Shown here: in pieces, positions 8,012 through 19,279 of the stretch | Position numbering within the stretch: position 1 is the first letter of the stretch | Layout of the letters: every line of letters starts with the position of its first letter | Assembly (NCBI GenBank): GCA_900180385.1 | Contig: FXLX01000013.1 | Span: 1-51,698 of the forward strand | Direction: 5' to 3' | Length of the DNA stretch: 51,698 nt | Source of the DNA: an uncultured Candidatus Thioglobus sp. | GTDB lineage: Bacteria; Pseudomonadota; Gammaproteobacteria; PS1; Pseudothioglobaceae | Notes under the pieces: generated by a model | Told to the model about the DNA's origin: nothing | Databases searched by the model: none | What the model saw: only the letters and a program-made list of their open reading frames with translations | Program-made: the position numbers and the translations under genes

Positions 8012-8482
8012 ATGTTCAATACTAAAAAATCAATCGATGCCATCAAGCCTAGTCAAGCACCTACCACACCTTCACGACCAATTACTGGTCAAAATCAACA
8101 GATTAACCATACAACTACCGATGTAACTAAAATCTCTAAATGTTGTGTTGTTAAGGGCGATGTTACTGGTACTAGTGATATTGAAATTTATGGACAATTA
8201 GAAGGAACAATTGATATTAAAAACAACACTGTAACTATCGAGAAATCGGCCAAAGTTAAAGCCAATATTTTGGCCAAAATAGTCAAAATTAATGGCGAGA
8301 CAACTGGCAACATTGAGGCTGAATCTAGCATCACTATTAGCGAAACAGGTAAGGTTACTGGCGATATGTTAGCGCCAAAAATTATACTAAAAGATGGCTC
8401 TTACTTCAAAGGCAACGTTTCAATGGTTGAAGGGAAAATAGCTAACAAAGGCTCAAAAATTCAGAAGAATGCATCTTTTTAA
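8012..8482 (+). CDS. Bactofilin (polymer-forming cytoskeletal protein)
   Basis: The ATG at 8012 gives 156 residues starting MFNTKKSIDA; the longer open frame upstream would add an unlikely hydrophobic stretch within the promoter region. A disordered Pro/Thr/Gln-rich N-terminus (to about residue 45) precedes the beta-helix bactofilin domain. That domain shows short repeats (GDVTGTSDIEIYGQLEGTI, TVTIEKSAKVKANI, KINGETTGNI, SITISETGKVTGDM, KIILKDGSYFKGNVSM), with a basic tail. Bactofilins form non-nucleotide filaments at the membrane that position cell-wall or envelope functions. It is divergent from lptB, and its last 41 bases overlap the 3' end of birA on the other strand. Confidence 0.9.
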   Translation: MFNTKKSIDAIKPSQAPTTPSRPITGQNQQINHTTTDVTKISKCCVVKGDVTGTSDIEIYGQLEGTIDIKNNTVTIEKSAKVKANILAKIVKINGETTGNIEAESSITISETGKVTGDMLAPKIILKDGSYFKGNVSMVEGKIANKGSKIQKNASF

Positions 8483-9197
8483 TTCCGTCAACTGTTTGGA
8501 TTAATAGCAGACCATTTTCATCAACACCACAACAAATACCCGTGAAGCTATCTTTATTATGTTGATAAGTAATTTTTTTTCCTGATAAATAGTCGATTTT
8601 ATTCCATTTTTGAACAAAGTAAGAAAAGCCTTCTTGTTCAAAAATTTCACAAAAAATCAATATTTTGTGAATTAAATCAATCGTTATCCGTGTTAAATCA
8701 ACCTTAGTTTTTAAGATTTTATTTAAATCAATCCACGGTGTTTGGCAGTTGACCTCATCATTCAAATTAACATTTAAACCCAATCCAATTATGACGGATT
8801 GACGATCGCCTTTCAGGGTGTTTTCAAGTAAAATTCCCGCTAATTTTTTGTCATTAATCAGTACATCATTTGGCCATTTTAACTTCGGATTGTCAACTCC
8901 ATAGCGCTTTATCACCTCAACAATAGCCAAACCAATCACCAAACTTAACCCATTTAAAACAGTGGTGCTATTAAAGTGTTTGCCAATTGAAAAAATAACA
9001 CTGGTTTTATGCCCACTAAGCCAACGCCTACCACGCTGACCCCTGCCATTTGTTTGCTCTAAAGCGATGCAAATCTGAGTTTTGGTATTATTATTTGACA
9101 ATTTAGATAAATAATCATTGGTGCTAGCAATACTGTCAAAAACAACATACTCAATTGGAGAGTCAATTTTACTTTCTAAGTCAGAATAATCAGCCAT
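8442..9197 (-). CDS. birA: Biotin-[acetyl-CoA-carboxylase] ligase without HTH domain
   Basis: The ATG at 9197 starts MADYSDLESK, 251 residues. It catalyses biotinyl-AMP formation and transfer to the AccB lysine. Visible: FDSIASTNDYL, the ligase loop GRGQRGRRWLS, KWPNDVLINDKKLAGILLE, and IIGLGLNVN. The N-terminal winged helix of Escherichia coli BirA is absent, so this is a ligase only and not a biotin-operon repressor. Its start lies inside the end of dgkA (22-base overlap), and its 3' end overlaps the convergent bactofilin gene by 41 bases. A TTG at 9227 is an alternative start. Confidence 0.88.
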   Translation of the reverse strand: MADYSDLESKIDSPIEYVVFDSIASTNDYLSKLSNNNTKTQICIALEQTNGRGQRGRRWLSGHKTSVIFSIGKHFNSTTVLNGLSLVIGLAIVEVIKRYGVDNPKLKWPNDVLINDKKLAGILLENTLKGDRQSVIIGLGLNVNLNDEVNCQTPWIDLNKILKTKVDLTRITIDLIHKILIFCEIFEQEGFSYFVQKWNKIDYLSGKKITYQHNKDSFTGICCGVDENGLLLIQTVDGIKKMHSSEFLSLC

Positions 9198-9532
9198 ATA
9201 ATAATTAATAACGTCAGAGAAAGCCAAACAGCTGCTGAACCCATATCTTTGGCCGCACCTGAAAGCACATGATATTCATCGCTAATTCGATCCACTACAG
9301 ATTCAACAGCTGAATTTAAAATCTCCACAATTAGCACTAAAAATACACTGGCTATTAAGATAGCCTGCTCAACACCCATCTTGCCAAAAATCAATGCAAG
9401 TGGCAGCAAAATAATCGCCAGCCATACTTCTTGTCTAAAAGCTACTTCAGACTGATAACAAGTTTTCAAGCCTTTCATCGAAAATTCATAAGCAGTAAAA
9501 ATTCTCTTTAATCCAGTTGCTTCATTTTTCAC
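9176..9532 (-). CDS. dgkA: Diacylglycerol kinase DgkA
   Basis: A 118-residue integral membrane kinase of normal length that recycles diacylglycerol from membrane-derived glucan synthesis. An amphipathic N-terminus (KRIFTAYEFSMKGLKTCYQSEVAFRQEVW) contains the conserved Glu/Arg motif. Three transmembrane helices follow, with VEILNSAVESVVDRISDEYHVLSGAAKDMGSAAV carrying the catalytic E-x-x-N-x-A-x-E signature. It is translationally coupled to birA and divergent from truA across 62 bases. Confidence 0.93.
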   Translation of the reverse strand: MKNEATGLKRIFTAYEFSMKGLKTCYQSEVAFRQEVWLAIILLPLALIFGKMGVEQAILIASVFLVLIVEILNSAVESVVDRISDEYHVLSGAAKDMGSAAVWLSLTLLIIIWLIILT

Positions 9533-9594
9533 GGGCTACTCTTTAAGTGGTTAAAATAGTTAAATCAATTTTAATTTTACACATATATTTAATT

Positions 9595-10338
9595 ATGAAA
9601 ATAGCATTAGGCGTTGAATACATGGGCACTGATTTCCATGGATGGCAATTGCAAAAAACTGGTATTCGCACCGTACAACAAGTAGTTGAGCAAGCACTTT
9701 CTAGTATTGCTAATCATCCTGTCAGGGTGTTTTGTTCAGGCAGGACCGATGCAGGTGTGCACGCGATTGAGCAAGTTATTCATTTTGAAACCAGTGCTAT
9801 TCGTGAAGACAAAGCTTGGCTATTTGGTGGAAATGTCAACTTACCCTATGATGTTAATTTCACCTGGGCGAAGCGCGTTGATGACGATTTTCATGCGCGC
9901 TTTAACGCTTTTGCTAGACGTTATCATTACAAAATACACAATACCAAAGTGCGCTCAGCCATTATCGGTAAACATTCACTTTGGGAGCCGAGAACGCTAA
10001 ACATTGATGACATGAATCAAACGGCGCAGTATTTACTCGGTGAGCATGATTTTTCCGCGTTTAGAGGTAGTTTATGTCAGGCAAAATCCCCCATTAAAAC
10101 CATTGAATTTATCACACTGAGTAAGCAAGATGATGCGATCCTACTGGATATCAAGGCCAATGCTTTTTTACATCACATGGTTCGCAATATCGTTGGCACA
10201 CTGCTTAAAGTGGGAAAAGGCGAGCGAACAGTTGAGTGGGTTAAAGAAGTGTTAGAATCCAAAGACCGTAAACAAGCTGGCGCTACTGCACAGCCACAAG
10301 GTCTATACTTTGTAAAAGCATTTTACGAAAACCTATAA
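9595..10338 (+). CDS. truA: tRNA pseudouridine(38-40) synthase TruA
   Basis: The ATG at 9595 gives MKIALGVEYMGTDFHGWQ, 247 residues; the 16 extra upstream codons are not family-like. It isomerises uridines 38-40 in the anticodon arm. The catalytic Asp is in FCSGRTDAGVHA, with ARRYHYKI, AFRGSLCQAKSP and FLHHMVRNIVGTLLKVGKG as further family blocks. It is monocistronic by position, with a terminator directly downstream. Confidence 0.95.
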   Translation: MKIALGVEYMGTDFHGWQLQKTGIRTVQQVVEQALSSIANHPVRVFCSGRTDAGVHAIEQVIHFETSAIREDKAWLFGGNVNLPYDVNFTWAKRVDDDFHARFNAFARRYHYKIHNTKVRSAIIGKHSLWEPRTLNIDDMNQTAQYLLGEHDFSAFRGSLCQAKSPIKTIEFITLSKQDDAILLDIKANAFLHHMVRNIVGTLLKVGKGERTVEWVKEVLESKDRKQAGATAQPQGLYFVKAFYENL

Positions 10339-10357
10339 TTACTTAAATCTTATCCAA

Positions 10358-10387
10358 AAAAAATCCAAGCCTAGGCTTGGATTTTTT
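10358..10387. terminator. Bidirectional terminator between truA and sulP
   Basis: A perfect 14-bp stem (A6-TCCAAGCC mirrored by GGCTTGGA-T6) around a 2-base centre. It has T runs on both strands and serves the two convergent genes. Confidence 0.9.
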
Positions 10388-10407
10388 AATACTTTCTTAA
10401 ATTACTA

Positions 10408-12165
10408 TTAAGAAATTAAATGTTTCAGAGGGCTATGTGAAGCTGCCTCATCATCGCCCAATTCTTGCCAAGCATAACGAAGCGCGTCAGTACGACGATC
10501 ATAGAATCGATCCTCACCGAACTTATCCATAAAACCTGATTTTCTCAATACCTTTTCAATACCTTCACTACGTGCAAATAGAATCTCAACGCCATTTGAA
10601 GAGCATCTGTCTAGCAATCCTGTAAGCATCTCTTCACCTGAAGCATCAATTTGATTGATGCCTGCCATGTCAACAATGATGTACTTTAAACAATGGTGCT
10701 TCTCGGCAATCAGATTAAGCATACGGTCTTCAAAATAACCTGCATTACCAAAATATAAAGAGCCAGAATATTTAACAATTGAAACCACTTCGCAACGATC
10801 AAGTTTATTATCTAGTGCATTAACCAGCATGGTTGAGCCACTATGTGCCGATAACTCGGTAAATCTTGGCTGCATGGTACGATACAAAAACAATGCTAAC
10901 GACAAGATAACGCCAATTACAATACCATTTTCTAGATGTGGTGCGAACAATAGCGTCAATACAAACGAAGAAACAGCAACAATTGCGTCATGCTTTTCAA
11001 CCTTCCAAGCATGCATAATTGGTGCAAATTTAATCAGGTTGATAACTGCCATAATGATAACCGCCGCCAATGTTGCCTGTGGCAAATGGTATAAAAGTGG
11101 CGTTAAAAATAATAAGGTAATACCCACAATTACCGCTGTCACTACTGACGAAAATCCAGTAATTGCACCTGCAGATATGTTAACTGCAGAACGCGAAAAT
11201 GAGCCTGATACCGCATAACCTTGGAAGAAACTAGAAACAACGTTTGCCAGTCCTTGGCCCATTAATTCTTGATCAGCATCAAGGCGCTGTTTGGTTTGTG
11301 CGGCCATGGCTTTTGCAATAGAAATAGCCTCCATAAAACCAATCAAACCAATAGTAATTGCAGTCACAATCATTTGATTCATAACTGAAAAATCAAAGCC
11401 AGGAATAACTATTGGTGGCAAACCTTCTGGAATAAGACCAACAATTGCACCGCCGTAGCCGCCTGCCTCAACTGAACCACCAAAATCAATCAACCAAGCG
11501 ATAATAGTTGTAACAGCTACCGCCAATAAAACGCCTGGCAATTGTGGTGCGTATTTTTTAACTGCAATCATGATTACAAAAGCCATGATTGCAATCATTA
11601 GTGTAATTGAATGGGTGTCCGTAGTGGCATTAACAATCGTACCCCATACTTGTTCATAAGTATGTTCACCATCACCTTTAACAACGCCAAATATTTTATT
11701 TAATTGTGATGTGCCAATAATGATTGCTGCAGCATTAGTAAAGCCAACCACAACTGGATGAGATAAGAAGTTAATAATAAAGCCAAGCTTTAATGCGCCT
11801 AATAAAAACTGAAAAATACCCACCATAAAGGCTAGTAAAGATGCATAAATAACATACTCTTCCATGCTAGCACCTTCAGGCAAAATAGTAGGAACTGCTG
11901 CTGCTGTTAACAACGATACAACCGCTACTGGACCCGTACCTAGCTGACGCGATGAGCCCATTAAAGCTGCAATCATAACTGGTAAAAATGAAGCGTATAA
12001 ACCATGCTGCGGCGGAAGACCGGCAAGCTGCGCATAAGCCATAGACTGTGGCACCAATACCAAAGCAACCGTTAAGCCAGCAACCAGGTCTGCTTTTAAT
12101 ATGTTTGAGTCTTTAATCTCACCAATCCATGCCAAAAACGGCAAAAATCTTGCAAATTTGTTCAT
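10408..12165 (-). CDS. SulP-family anion permease with STAS domain
   Basis: The ATG at 12165 (MNKFARFLPF) has a weak GGA upstream; a TTG at 12177 is the alternative. There are about 585 residues: a transmembrane domain of the SulP/SLC26 fold (LKADLVAGLTVALVLVPQSMAYAQLAGLPPQHGLYASF is the family signature) and a C-terminal STAS domain from about 440 (YIIVDMAGINQIDASGEEMLTGLLD). SulP members carry sulfate, bicarbonate, dicarboxylates or other anions; the substrate cannot be read from sequence here. It is divergent from a second, distantly related SulP gene across a 186-base gap, suggesting a matched pair. Confidence 0.88.
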   Translation of the reverse strand: MNKFARFLPFLAWIGEIKDSNILKADLVAGLTVALVLVPQSMAYAQLAGLPPQHGLYASFLPVMIAALMGSSRQLGTGPVAVVSLLTAAAVPTILPEGASMEEYVIYASLLAFMVGIFQFLLGALKLGFIINFLSHPVVVGFTNAAAIIIGTSQLNKIFGVVKGDGEHTYEQVWGTIVNATTDTHSITLMIAIMAFVIMIAVKKYAPQLPGVLLAVAVTTIIAWLIDFGGSVEAGGYGGAIVGLIPEGLPPIVIPGFDFSVMNQMIVTAITIGLIGFMEAISIAKAMAAQTKQRLDADQELMGQGLANVVSSFFQGYAVSGSFSRSAVNISAGAITGFSSVVTAVIVGITLLFLTPLLYHLPQATLAAVIIMAVINLIKFAPIMHAWKVEKHDAIVAVSSFVLTLLFAPHLENGIVIGVILSLALFLYRTMQPRFTELSAHSGSTMLVNALDNKLDRCEVVSIVKYSGSLYFGNAGYFEDRMLNLIAEKHHCLKYIIVDMAGINQIDASGEEMLTGLLDRCSSNGVEILFARSEGIEKVLRKSGFMDKFGEDRFYDRRTDALRYAWQELGDDEAASHSPLKHLIS

Positions 12166-12285
12166 TGTGCGTTCCAATTATATAAAAAATAGCTTTATGC
12201 TATTGAAGTGCCACCTAGAGAGTTACTAAGTGAATATTAGCTCTGTATTATATAATAATACCTCCATTTAATACGGGTTATTTTG

Positions 12286-12291
12286 TATAAT
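12286..12291 (+). promoter_or_regulatory. Candidate -10 box for the plus-strand SulP gene
   Basis: A perfect TATAAT 60 bases before the ATG at 12352, but no good -35 at 16-18 bases. The surrounding divergent gap (12166-12351) is AT-rich with no other clear signal. Confidence 0.3.
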
Positions 12292-12351
12292 GTTGAAATT
12301 GCCTTTTCTAGGCAGTCTTTATTTCTTACTTACTATACAAAGGATTAATTC

Positions 12352-14010
12352 ATGAGATTAATTGAGAATTTACATTTTAATAATATTCGTGGTGATATTA
12401 CTGGTGGTATCACAGCTGGCGTTGTAGCCCTTCCGTTTGCAATTGCAATGGGCTTAGCTTCGGGCGCTGGTGCAATTGCTGGCCTATACGGCGCTATTAT
12501 TACTGGCTTCTTTGCTGCTCTATTTGGTGGCACTGGCGCACAAGTATCTGGACCAACAGGCCCTATGACCGTGGTAATGGCACTTGTGGTAACTCAATTT
12601 GTTACCTACTTCTCAGGTGAAATTGATCCAATAACTGGACTTATTTACACTCAAGATGCAGCGCTTGGTACTGGCCTGGCAATTGCCTTTACCACGGTTG
12701 TGTTAGGTGGTATTTTTCAAATTATTTTTGGCCTATTGAAGTTAGGACGCTTTATTAACTTGATGCCACATCCAGTAACTTCTGGCTTTATGACAGGCAT
12801 TGGCGTTATTATTATTATCTTACAAATTCCTCAAGTTTTAGGATTTTATGATATTAAAGGCTCTACAACGGGCATCTTCTCCCAATTAGGAGAGGTTAAA
12901 GAATATTTTGTTAATATCGGTGCAATTTCAATTGCAGCCATCACTCTGGCTACCGTGTACTTATTGCCTAAAAAGATTGGCAAGTTTATTCCAGCACCAT
13001 TATTCGCCTTAGTAACAGGCACGTTAGTTTTGTTATTCTTCCCAGAGCTATTCTCATCGTCTGCAGAGCCATTAAACGCAATGATTCTTGGTGAGATTCC
13101 AACAGGACTTCCAAGCTTTCAAACGCCTGTTTGGGAAGTAAGCATTGTTGTTGACATGATTGCTGCTGGCATGATGCTGGCCATTCTAGGCTCTATTGAC
13201 TCATTACTAACTTCGCTAGTTTCTGACGAAATTACACGCACACATCACAAATCTGATCGCGAATTAATTGGCCAAGGTATTGGTAACACATTATCAGGCT
13301 TATTTGGTGGCTTGCCAGGAGCAGGCGCCACTATGCGCACTATGACCAACGTTAAAGCCGGTGGCTTGACACCTATCTCTGGTGCACTGCATGCCGTGTT
13401 ATTGCTTGCCATTGTATTGGGTGGCGCACAATATGCAAAAGAGATTCCACTAGCGGTACTAGGTGCTATCTTGGTTAAAGTGGGTACTGATATTATTGAC
13501 TGGGAGTACTTAAAAAACTTAGCCTCTACCCCTAAATCTGGTGCGTTAATCATGATTGTGGTACTAGGAATTACTGTGTTTTATAACCTAATGGCCGCCG
13601 TTGGCGTTGGGCTTGTAATGGCCAGCTTAATCTTCTTGCAAAGAATGACAGACGTGCAACTTGCCAGCATTATATCGGTTCAAACTATTGAGGAAGCCTC
13701 TCACTTAGATGAAACCCATCAAGAATTAATTCGTGCAGGCAATACTTTATTTTACCAATTAAACGGCCCAATGAGCTTTGGCTCTGCAAAAGGCGTCGTA
13801 AGAGACTTCTCAACTAAGTCAAATTACAATAGAGCCATCTTAGACTTGTCTAACGTGCCTGTAATTGATTACACAACCTCTAGATCAATCTCAGAAATTT
13901 GCAACATTTGCCAGGAGAAATCTGCAGAAATTACAATCGTTGGCGCTAATATCAAGGTAAGGCACGCCCTTGAAAATATCGGTATTGATAAAGAGCTTAT
14001 TAGTCACTAA
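12352..14010 (+). CDS. SulP-family anion transporter, BicA-like subgroup
   Basis: A 552-residue protein with 10-14 membrane spans and a C-terminal STAS domain (about 440-552, RAILDLSNVPVIDYTTSRSISE). The opening RGDITGGITAGVVALPFAIAMGLASGAGAIAGLYGAI and SGPTGPMTVVMALVV match the SulP branch that includes cyanobacterial BicA bicarbonate transporters. It differs clearly from the minus-strand neighbour. In an autotroph it could supply bicarbonate, but no carbonic anhydrase or RuBisCO is in the window to support that, so sulfate or another anion remains possible. A strong terminator follows. Confidence 0.85.
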   Translation: MRLIENLHFNNIRGDITGGITAGVVALPFAIAMGLASGAGAIAGLYGAIITGFFAALFGGTGAQVSGPTGPMTVVMALVVTQFVTYFSGEIDPITGLIYTQDAALGTGLAIAFTTVVLGGIFQIIFGLLKLGRFINLMPHPVTSGFMTGIGVIIIILQIPQVLGFYDIKGSTTGIFSQLGEVKEYFVNIGAISIAAITLATVYLLPKKIGKFIPAPLFALVTGTLVLLFFPELFSSSAEPLNAMILGEIPTGLPSFQTPVWEVSIVVDMIAAGMMLAILGSIDSLLTSLVSDEITRTHHKSDRELIGQGIGNTLSGLFGGLPGAGATMRTMTNVKAGGLTPISGALHAVLLLAIVLGGAQYAKEIPLAVLGAILVKVGTDIIDWEYLKNLASTPKSGALIMIVVLGITVFYNLMAAVGVGLVMASLIFLQRMTDVQLASIISVQTIEEASHLDETHQELIRAGNTLFYQLNGPMSFGSAKGVVRDFSTKSNYNRAILDLSNVPVIDYTTSRSISEICNICQEKSAEITIVGANIKVRHALENIGIDKELISH

Positions 14011-14032
14011 TTAAGCCTTTATCTTTACCCAT

Positions 14033-14062
14033 AAAAAAGCCTGCATTGTTGCAGGCTTTTTT
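14033..14062. terminator. Bidirectional terminator between sulP and rimM
   Basis: A 13-bp stem (AAAAAAGCCTGCA mirrored by TGCAGGCTTTTTT) with a TTGT loop, between convergent genes. Confidence 0.9.
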
Positions 14063-14083
14063 TATTGTTTAATTATCTAGGCG

Positions 14084-14596
14084 CTAAAAATCTTCATCCC
14101 AGTCAACTAACACCTTGCGTGTATTCATATCTATGTTGATCAAAAATGGCTCAATATAAGGCACCCAATGTTCTTTCTTGCCATTGATAACCATTACATT
14201 GTTTGATCCGGTATCAACCATGTAAGAGATTTTTCCAAGTTCAACACCTGCAGTATTAACAACCTCTAATCCTGTTAGCTCGTCCCAGTAATACTCGCCT
14301 TTAGGCAGTTTTGCTAGTTGCGATCTTTCGATATAGATATCCATACCAATATAGCTTCTGGAAACTTCGCGATCGTTCACGTCTTTTAGTTGAGCAACAA
14401 TGGTTTTTCCTTGCACTCGGCCTTTAACAATTTCAAGCGTCGTCCATTTGCCATCGACTTCAATATGCCAAGGCTGATAAGTCAGAATATTTTTTCTGGG
14501 ATTGGTGTGTGAAAATAATTTCACCCAGCCCTGAACGCCAAAAAGGCCATTAATCTGTCCGACCAATAGCCTTTTATTGATAGAGTTATTGCTCAC
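14084..14596 (-). CDS. rimM: Ribosome maturation factor RimM
   Basis: A 170-residue protein, normal length, with the N-terminal RimM beta-barrel (VGQINGLFGVQGWVKLFSHT) and a C-terminal PRC-barrel (YYWDELTGLEVVN, VPYIEPFLINIDMNTRKVLVDWDEDF). It binds S19 and helps mature the 30S head. It is three bases downstream of rpsP. The usual next genes trmD and rplS are missing: a terminator and the convergent sulP follow. Confidence 0.95.
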   Translation of the reverse strand: MSNNSINKRLLVGQINGLFGVQGWVKLFSHTNPRKNILTYQPWHIEVDGKWTTLEIVKGRVQGKTIVAQLKDVNDREVSRSYIGMDIYIERSQLAKLPKGEYYWDELTGLEVVNTAGVELGKISYMVDTGSNNVMVINGKKEHWVPYIEPFLINIDMNTRKVLVDWDEDF

Positions 14597-14599
14597 TAC

Positions 14600-14980
14600 T
14601 TACTCAGCAGCAGCTTCCTCTGATGACACTTCAGTAGCGCTTTCCGCTTCTGCCGCTGCCTTAGCTTCAGCTGCTAATTTAGCTACAACTACTGCCGCTC
14701 TAGCATCTTGAGCCACAACACGCTTCTCACGAATTGAAGGATCTTTAAATTCTTTAATAAGTTGTTGAACACGATCAGATAACTGCGCACCTTTTGACGT
14801 CCAGTACTCTAATCTTTCTTCTTCGATAGTAAGCCTAACTTCTTGTCCACGAGCAACCGGATTAAAATATCCGATACGCTCAATGTAACCACTGTCTCTA
14901 CGCTTGCGTGAGTCTGTTGCTACGATTGAATAAAAAGGTTTTTTCTTGGCTCCACCTCGGGCTAGTCTAATTTTAACCAT
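14600..14980 (-). CDS. rpsP: 30S ribosomal protein S16 with Ala/Glu-rich extension
   Basis: Residues 1-82 are canonical S16 ([39 protein letters not shown]). A tail of about 40 residues rich in Ala, Glu and Lys extends the protein to 126, where many bacteria stop near 82-90. The tail looks disordered or helical and its role is unknown. A TATAAT at 15037-15042 (read on the minus strand), overlapping the purB stop, is a possible promoter. Confidence 0.96.
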   Translation of the reverse strand: MVKIRLARGGAKKKPFYSIVATDSRKRRDSGYIERIGYFNPVARGQEVRLTIEEERLEYWTSKGAQLSDRVQQLIKEFKDPSIREKRVVAQDARAAVVVAKLAAEAKAAAEAESATEVSSEEAAAE

Positions 14981-15037
14981 GGGTTTTTTGCTCCTTTATT
15001 TATAATAGCTTACACCGAAAAGGTATAAGACGCGAAA

Positions 15038-16459
<1,422 letters not shown>

Positions 16460-16482
16460 TCATTCTTATAAAAATACTCATC

Positions 16483-19041
16483 GTGAAATCGGACTATCTA
16501 AAACATATTGAAGAGCGCAAGCTAAACAACCTACCCCCATTGGCACTTAATGCTGAACAAACTAAATCAGTGGTAAAGCACTTGATCAATGCAGATGAAG
16601 ATGGATTTTATCTTGATTTATTAACGCATCGCATTCCACCAGGTGTGGATGAAGCTGCTTATGTTAAAGCCAGTTTTTTAGCCAGTGTTGCTAAAGGTGA
16701 GCAATCTTGCAAGGCCATTAGTCAACAACAGGCAACTTTTTTACTCGGTACGATGCTGGGTGGTTACAATATTGAGCCATTAATTGATTTGCTAGATTTA
16801 GATGAAACAGCACAAACTGCAACCGATGCCTTATCTAAAACACTACTTATTTATGAAGCGTATCAATCTATTGTAGAAAAATCAGCTAATAATACATTTG
16901 CCAAACAAGTGGTCGATGCTTGGGCAAATGCAGATTGGTTTACCTCTAAGAAAGCATTACCCGCTGAAATTAAAGTAACCATTTTTCGTGTTGAAGGCGA
17001 GATTAATACCGATGATTTATCCCCTGCTACAGAAGCTTGGTCACGTCCAGACATTCCACTTCATGCACAATCAATGCTGGTTAAGAAAATGGATAGCCCA
17101 TTAGAAACTATTGTCAAGCTTAAAGAAAAAGGACTTCCACTTGCCTTTGTTGGCGATGTTGTAGGCACTGGCTCATCTCGTAAATCAGCAATCAATTCTG
17201 TACTATGGCACATGGGCAATGACATTAACTACGTACCTAATAAACGCAGTGGCGGCGTAGTACTGGGCGGCAACATTGCGCCAATCTTTTTTAATACTGC
17301 CGAAGATTCTGGCGCACTACCGATTGAGTGTGACGTATCAAAACTCAACATGGGTGATGAAATCACTATTCACCCTTATGAAGGAAAAATCACCAATAGC
17401 AATGGTGATACTATTTCAACTTTTAAACTATCGCCAACCACAATGCCTGATGAAGTACGTGCGGGTGGCAGGATTCCACTGATTATTGGACGTGGATTAA
17501 CAGATAAAACTCGTCAAGATTTAGACCTGCCTGTAAGCAATCTTTTCTTACGCCCACAAGATGCTAGCAATAGTGATGCAGGCTATACATTGGCGCAAAA
17601 AATTGTTGGTAAGGCTTGTGGCGTTAAAGGCATTCGCCCTGGCACATATTGTGAGCCACGCATGTCAACGGTAGGCTCTCAAGATACAACAGGTGCCATG
17701 ACTCGTGATGAACTTAAAGAATTAGCTTGCCTGGGTTTTTCGGCAGACTTAGTCATGCAAAGTTTTTGTCACACAGCGGCTTATCCAAAGCCGATTGATT
17801 TGGAGCTTCAGCATTCACTGCCTGACTTTATGCAATCTCGTGGCGGCGTAGCACTAAAACCTGGAGATGGTATTATCCATTCATGGCTTAATCGCATGCT
17901 TTTACCAGATACTGTAGGCACAGGTGGCGATTCACATACTCGATTCCCAATTGGCATTAGCTTTCCTGCAGGCTCTGGTTTAGTGGCTTTTGGCGCATCT
18001 ATCGGTGTGTTACCATTAGATATGCCTGAATCTGTCTTGGTGCGTTTTAGTGGCACCATGCAAGAAGGCATTACTTTACGTGATTTGGTTAATGCCATTC
18101 CTTATGTTGCCATTCAGCAAGGATTGCTAACCGTTGAAAAATCAAACAAGAAAAATATCTTCTCAGGTAGAATTTTAGAAATTGAAGGCTTGGGCGATCT
18201 TAAAATTGAACAAGCATTCGAGTTAACTGACGCCTCAGCAGAGCGTTCAGCCAATGGTTGCACGATCAAACTTAATAAAGAGCCAGTTGCAGAATATTTA
18301 CAATCTAACATTGCCCTACTATCATCAATGATAGAAATGGGCTATGAAGACAAGAAAACAATTGCTCGACGTATTGTTGCCATGCAAAAATGGCTAGATG
18401 CACCCGAATTATTAGAGGCTGATAGTAACTGTGAATACGCTGCTGTGATTGAAGTTAACTTGGATGAGATCAAAGAGCCAATTCTTGCTTGTCCAAATGA
18501 CCCTGATGACGTTAAAACATTGTCAGATGTGGCCAACACCAAAATTGACGAAGTGTTTATTGGCTCTTGTATGACCAATATTGGACACTTTAGAGCGGCT
18601 GCACAACTACTTAAAGGCCAATCAGAATTAGCAACAGAGCTTTGGATTGCGCCGCCAACGCGCATGGATGAAGCGCAACTTAAAAAAGAAGGTGTGTACA
18701 AAACATTTGAAGCGATTACTCAGCATACGGAAACCCCCGGATGCTCTCTGTGTATGGGCAATCAAGCACGCGTTAAAGATAATGCCACCGTAGTTTCCAC
18801 CTCAACTCGCAACTTCCCCAACCGCCTAGGTGATAATGCCGATGTGTATTTATCATCCGCTGAAGTAGCAGCTATTGCCGCAAAAATCGGACGAATTCCA
18901 ACAGTTGAAGAATATCAAGCAGAAATGCAAACTATTAAGCCGATGTCAGACAATATTTATCAATATCTTAATTTTGACCAAATATCTGAATATCAAGATG
19001 CTGTTGGGCATATTGCACTTGATACAATTTTAAAAGAGTAG
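16483..19041 (+). CDS. acnB: Aconitate hydratase B
   Basis: The GTG at 16483 ([26 protein letters not shown]) aligns with the known AcnB start and gives 852 residues. ATG at 16438 has a better AAGG site but would add 15 hydrophobic residues not expected in a cytosolic enzyme, so the start is somewhat open. Order typical of AcnB: the HEAT-like domain first, then the swivel domain, then the Fe-S catalytic domains. Fe-S ligands are visible in [23 protein letters not shown] and GCSLCMGNQ; substrate-binding residues sit in [11 protein letters not shown]. It interconverts citrate and isocitrate in the TCA cycle. Terminator directly after. Confidence 0.96.
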   Translation: MKSDYLKHIEERKLNNLPPLALNAEQTKSVVKHLINADEDGFYLDLLTHRIPPGVDEAAYVKASFLASVAKGEQSCKAISQQQATFLLGTMLGGYNIEPLIDLLDLDETAQTATDALSKTLLIYEAYQSIVEKSANNTFAKQVVDAWANADWFTSKKALPAEIKVTIFRVEGEINTDDLSPATEAWSRPDIPLHAQSMLVKKMDSPLETIVKLKEKGLPLAFVGDVVGTGSSRKSAINSVLWHMGNDINYVPNKRSGGVVLGGNIAPIFFNTAEDSGALPIECDVSKLNMGDEITIHPYEGKITNSNGDTISTFKLSPTTMPDEVRAGGRIPLIIGRGLTDKTRQDLDLPVSNLFLRPQDASNSDAGYTLAQKIVGKACGVKGIRPGTYCEPRMSTVGSQDTTGAMTRDELKELACLGFSADLVMQSFCHTAAYPKPIDLELQHSLPDFMQSRGGVALKPGDGIIHSWLNRMLLPDTVGTGGDSHTRFPIGISFPAGSGLVAFGASIGVLPLDMPESVLVRFSGTMQEGITLRDLVNAIPYVAIQQGLLTVEKSNKKNIFSGRILEIEGLGDLKIEQAFELTDASAERSANGCTIKLNKEPVAEYLQSNIALLSSMIEMGYEDKKTIARRIVAMQKWLDAPELLEADSNCEYAAVIEVNLDEIKEPILACPNDPDDVKTLSDVANTKIDEVFIGSCMTNIGHFRAAAQLLKGQSELATELWIAPPTRMDEAQLKKEGVYKTFEAITQHTETPGCSLCMGNQARVKDNATVVSTSTRNFPNRLGDNADVYLSSAEVAAIAAKIGRIPTVEEYQAEMQTIKPMSDNIYQYLNFDQISEYQDAVGHIALDTILKE

Positions 19042-19059
19042 CAAAAAAAACATTAGGCG

Positions 19060-19094
19060 ATAAAAAAGCCACTTTTCAACAGTGGCTTTTTTAT
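19060..19094. terminator. Terminator after acnB (bidirectional)
   Basis: A 14-bp perfect stem with a 7-base loop (19074-19080) and T6 on one strand and A6 on the other. It also ends the minus-strand unit with the 39-residue gene. Confidence 0.9.
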
Positions 19095-19109
19095 TGAAAA
19101 ATACAGTTG

Positions 19110-19229
19110 TTATGCTGATTTTTTTCTATTTTCCTTAATTGTCTCAAAAATAAAATCAAGATGCAACTTAATTTCATCTAAATGTTTGTATGCTTGTTCA
19201 ATTAACTTTTGTTTTTCGTTGCTTTTCAT
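19110..19229 (-). CDS. Small hypothetical protein, 39 residues
   Basis: ATG at 19229 is preceded by a strong AGGAG eight bases upstream. The product is a charged amphipathic helix: MKSNEKQKLIEQAYKHLDEI, then KLHLDFIFETIKENRKKSA. No signal or transmembrane segment. It follows the 105-residue hypothetical gene by 50 bases on the same strand and ends beside the acnB terminator. The excellent ribosome site is the main support; I know no family. Confidence 0.55.
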   Translation of the reverse strand: MKSNEKQKLIEQAYKHLDEIKLHLDFIFETIKENRKKSA

Positions 19230-19279
19230 CGCCCTTTCTCCTTTTTTTTATTTCTTGTTATACATTATATATAATTTTG

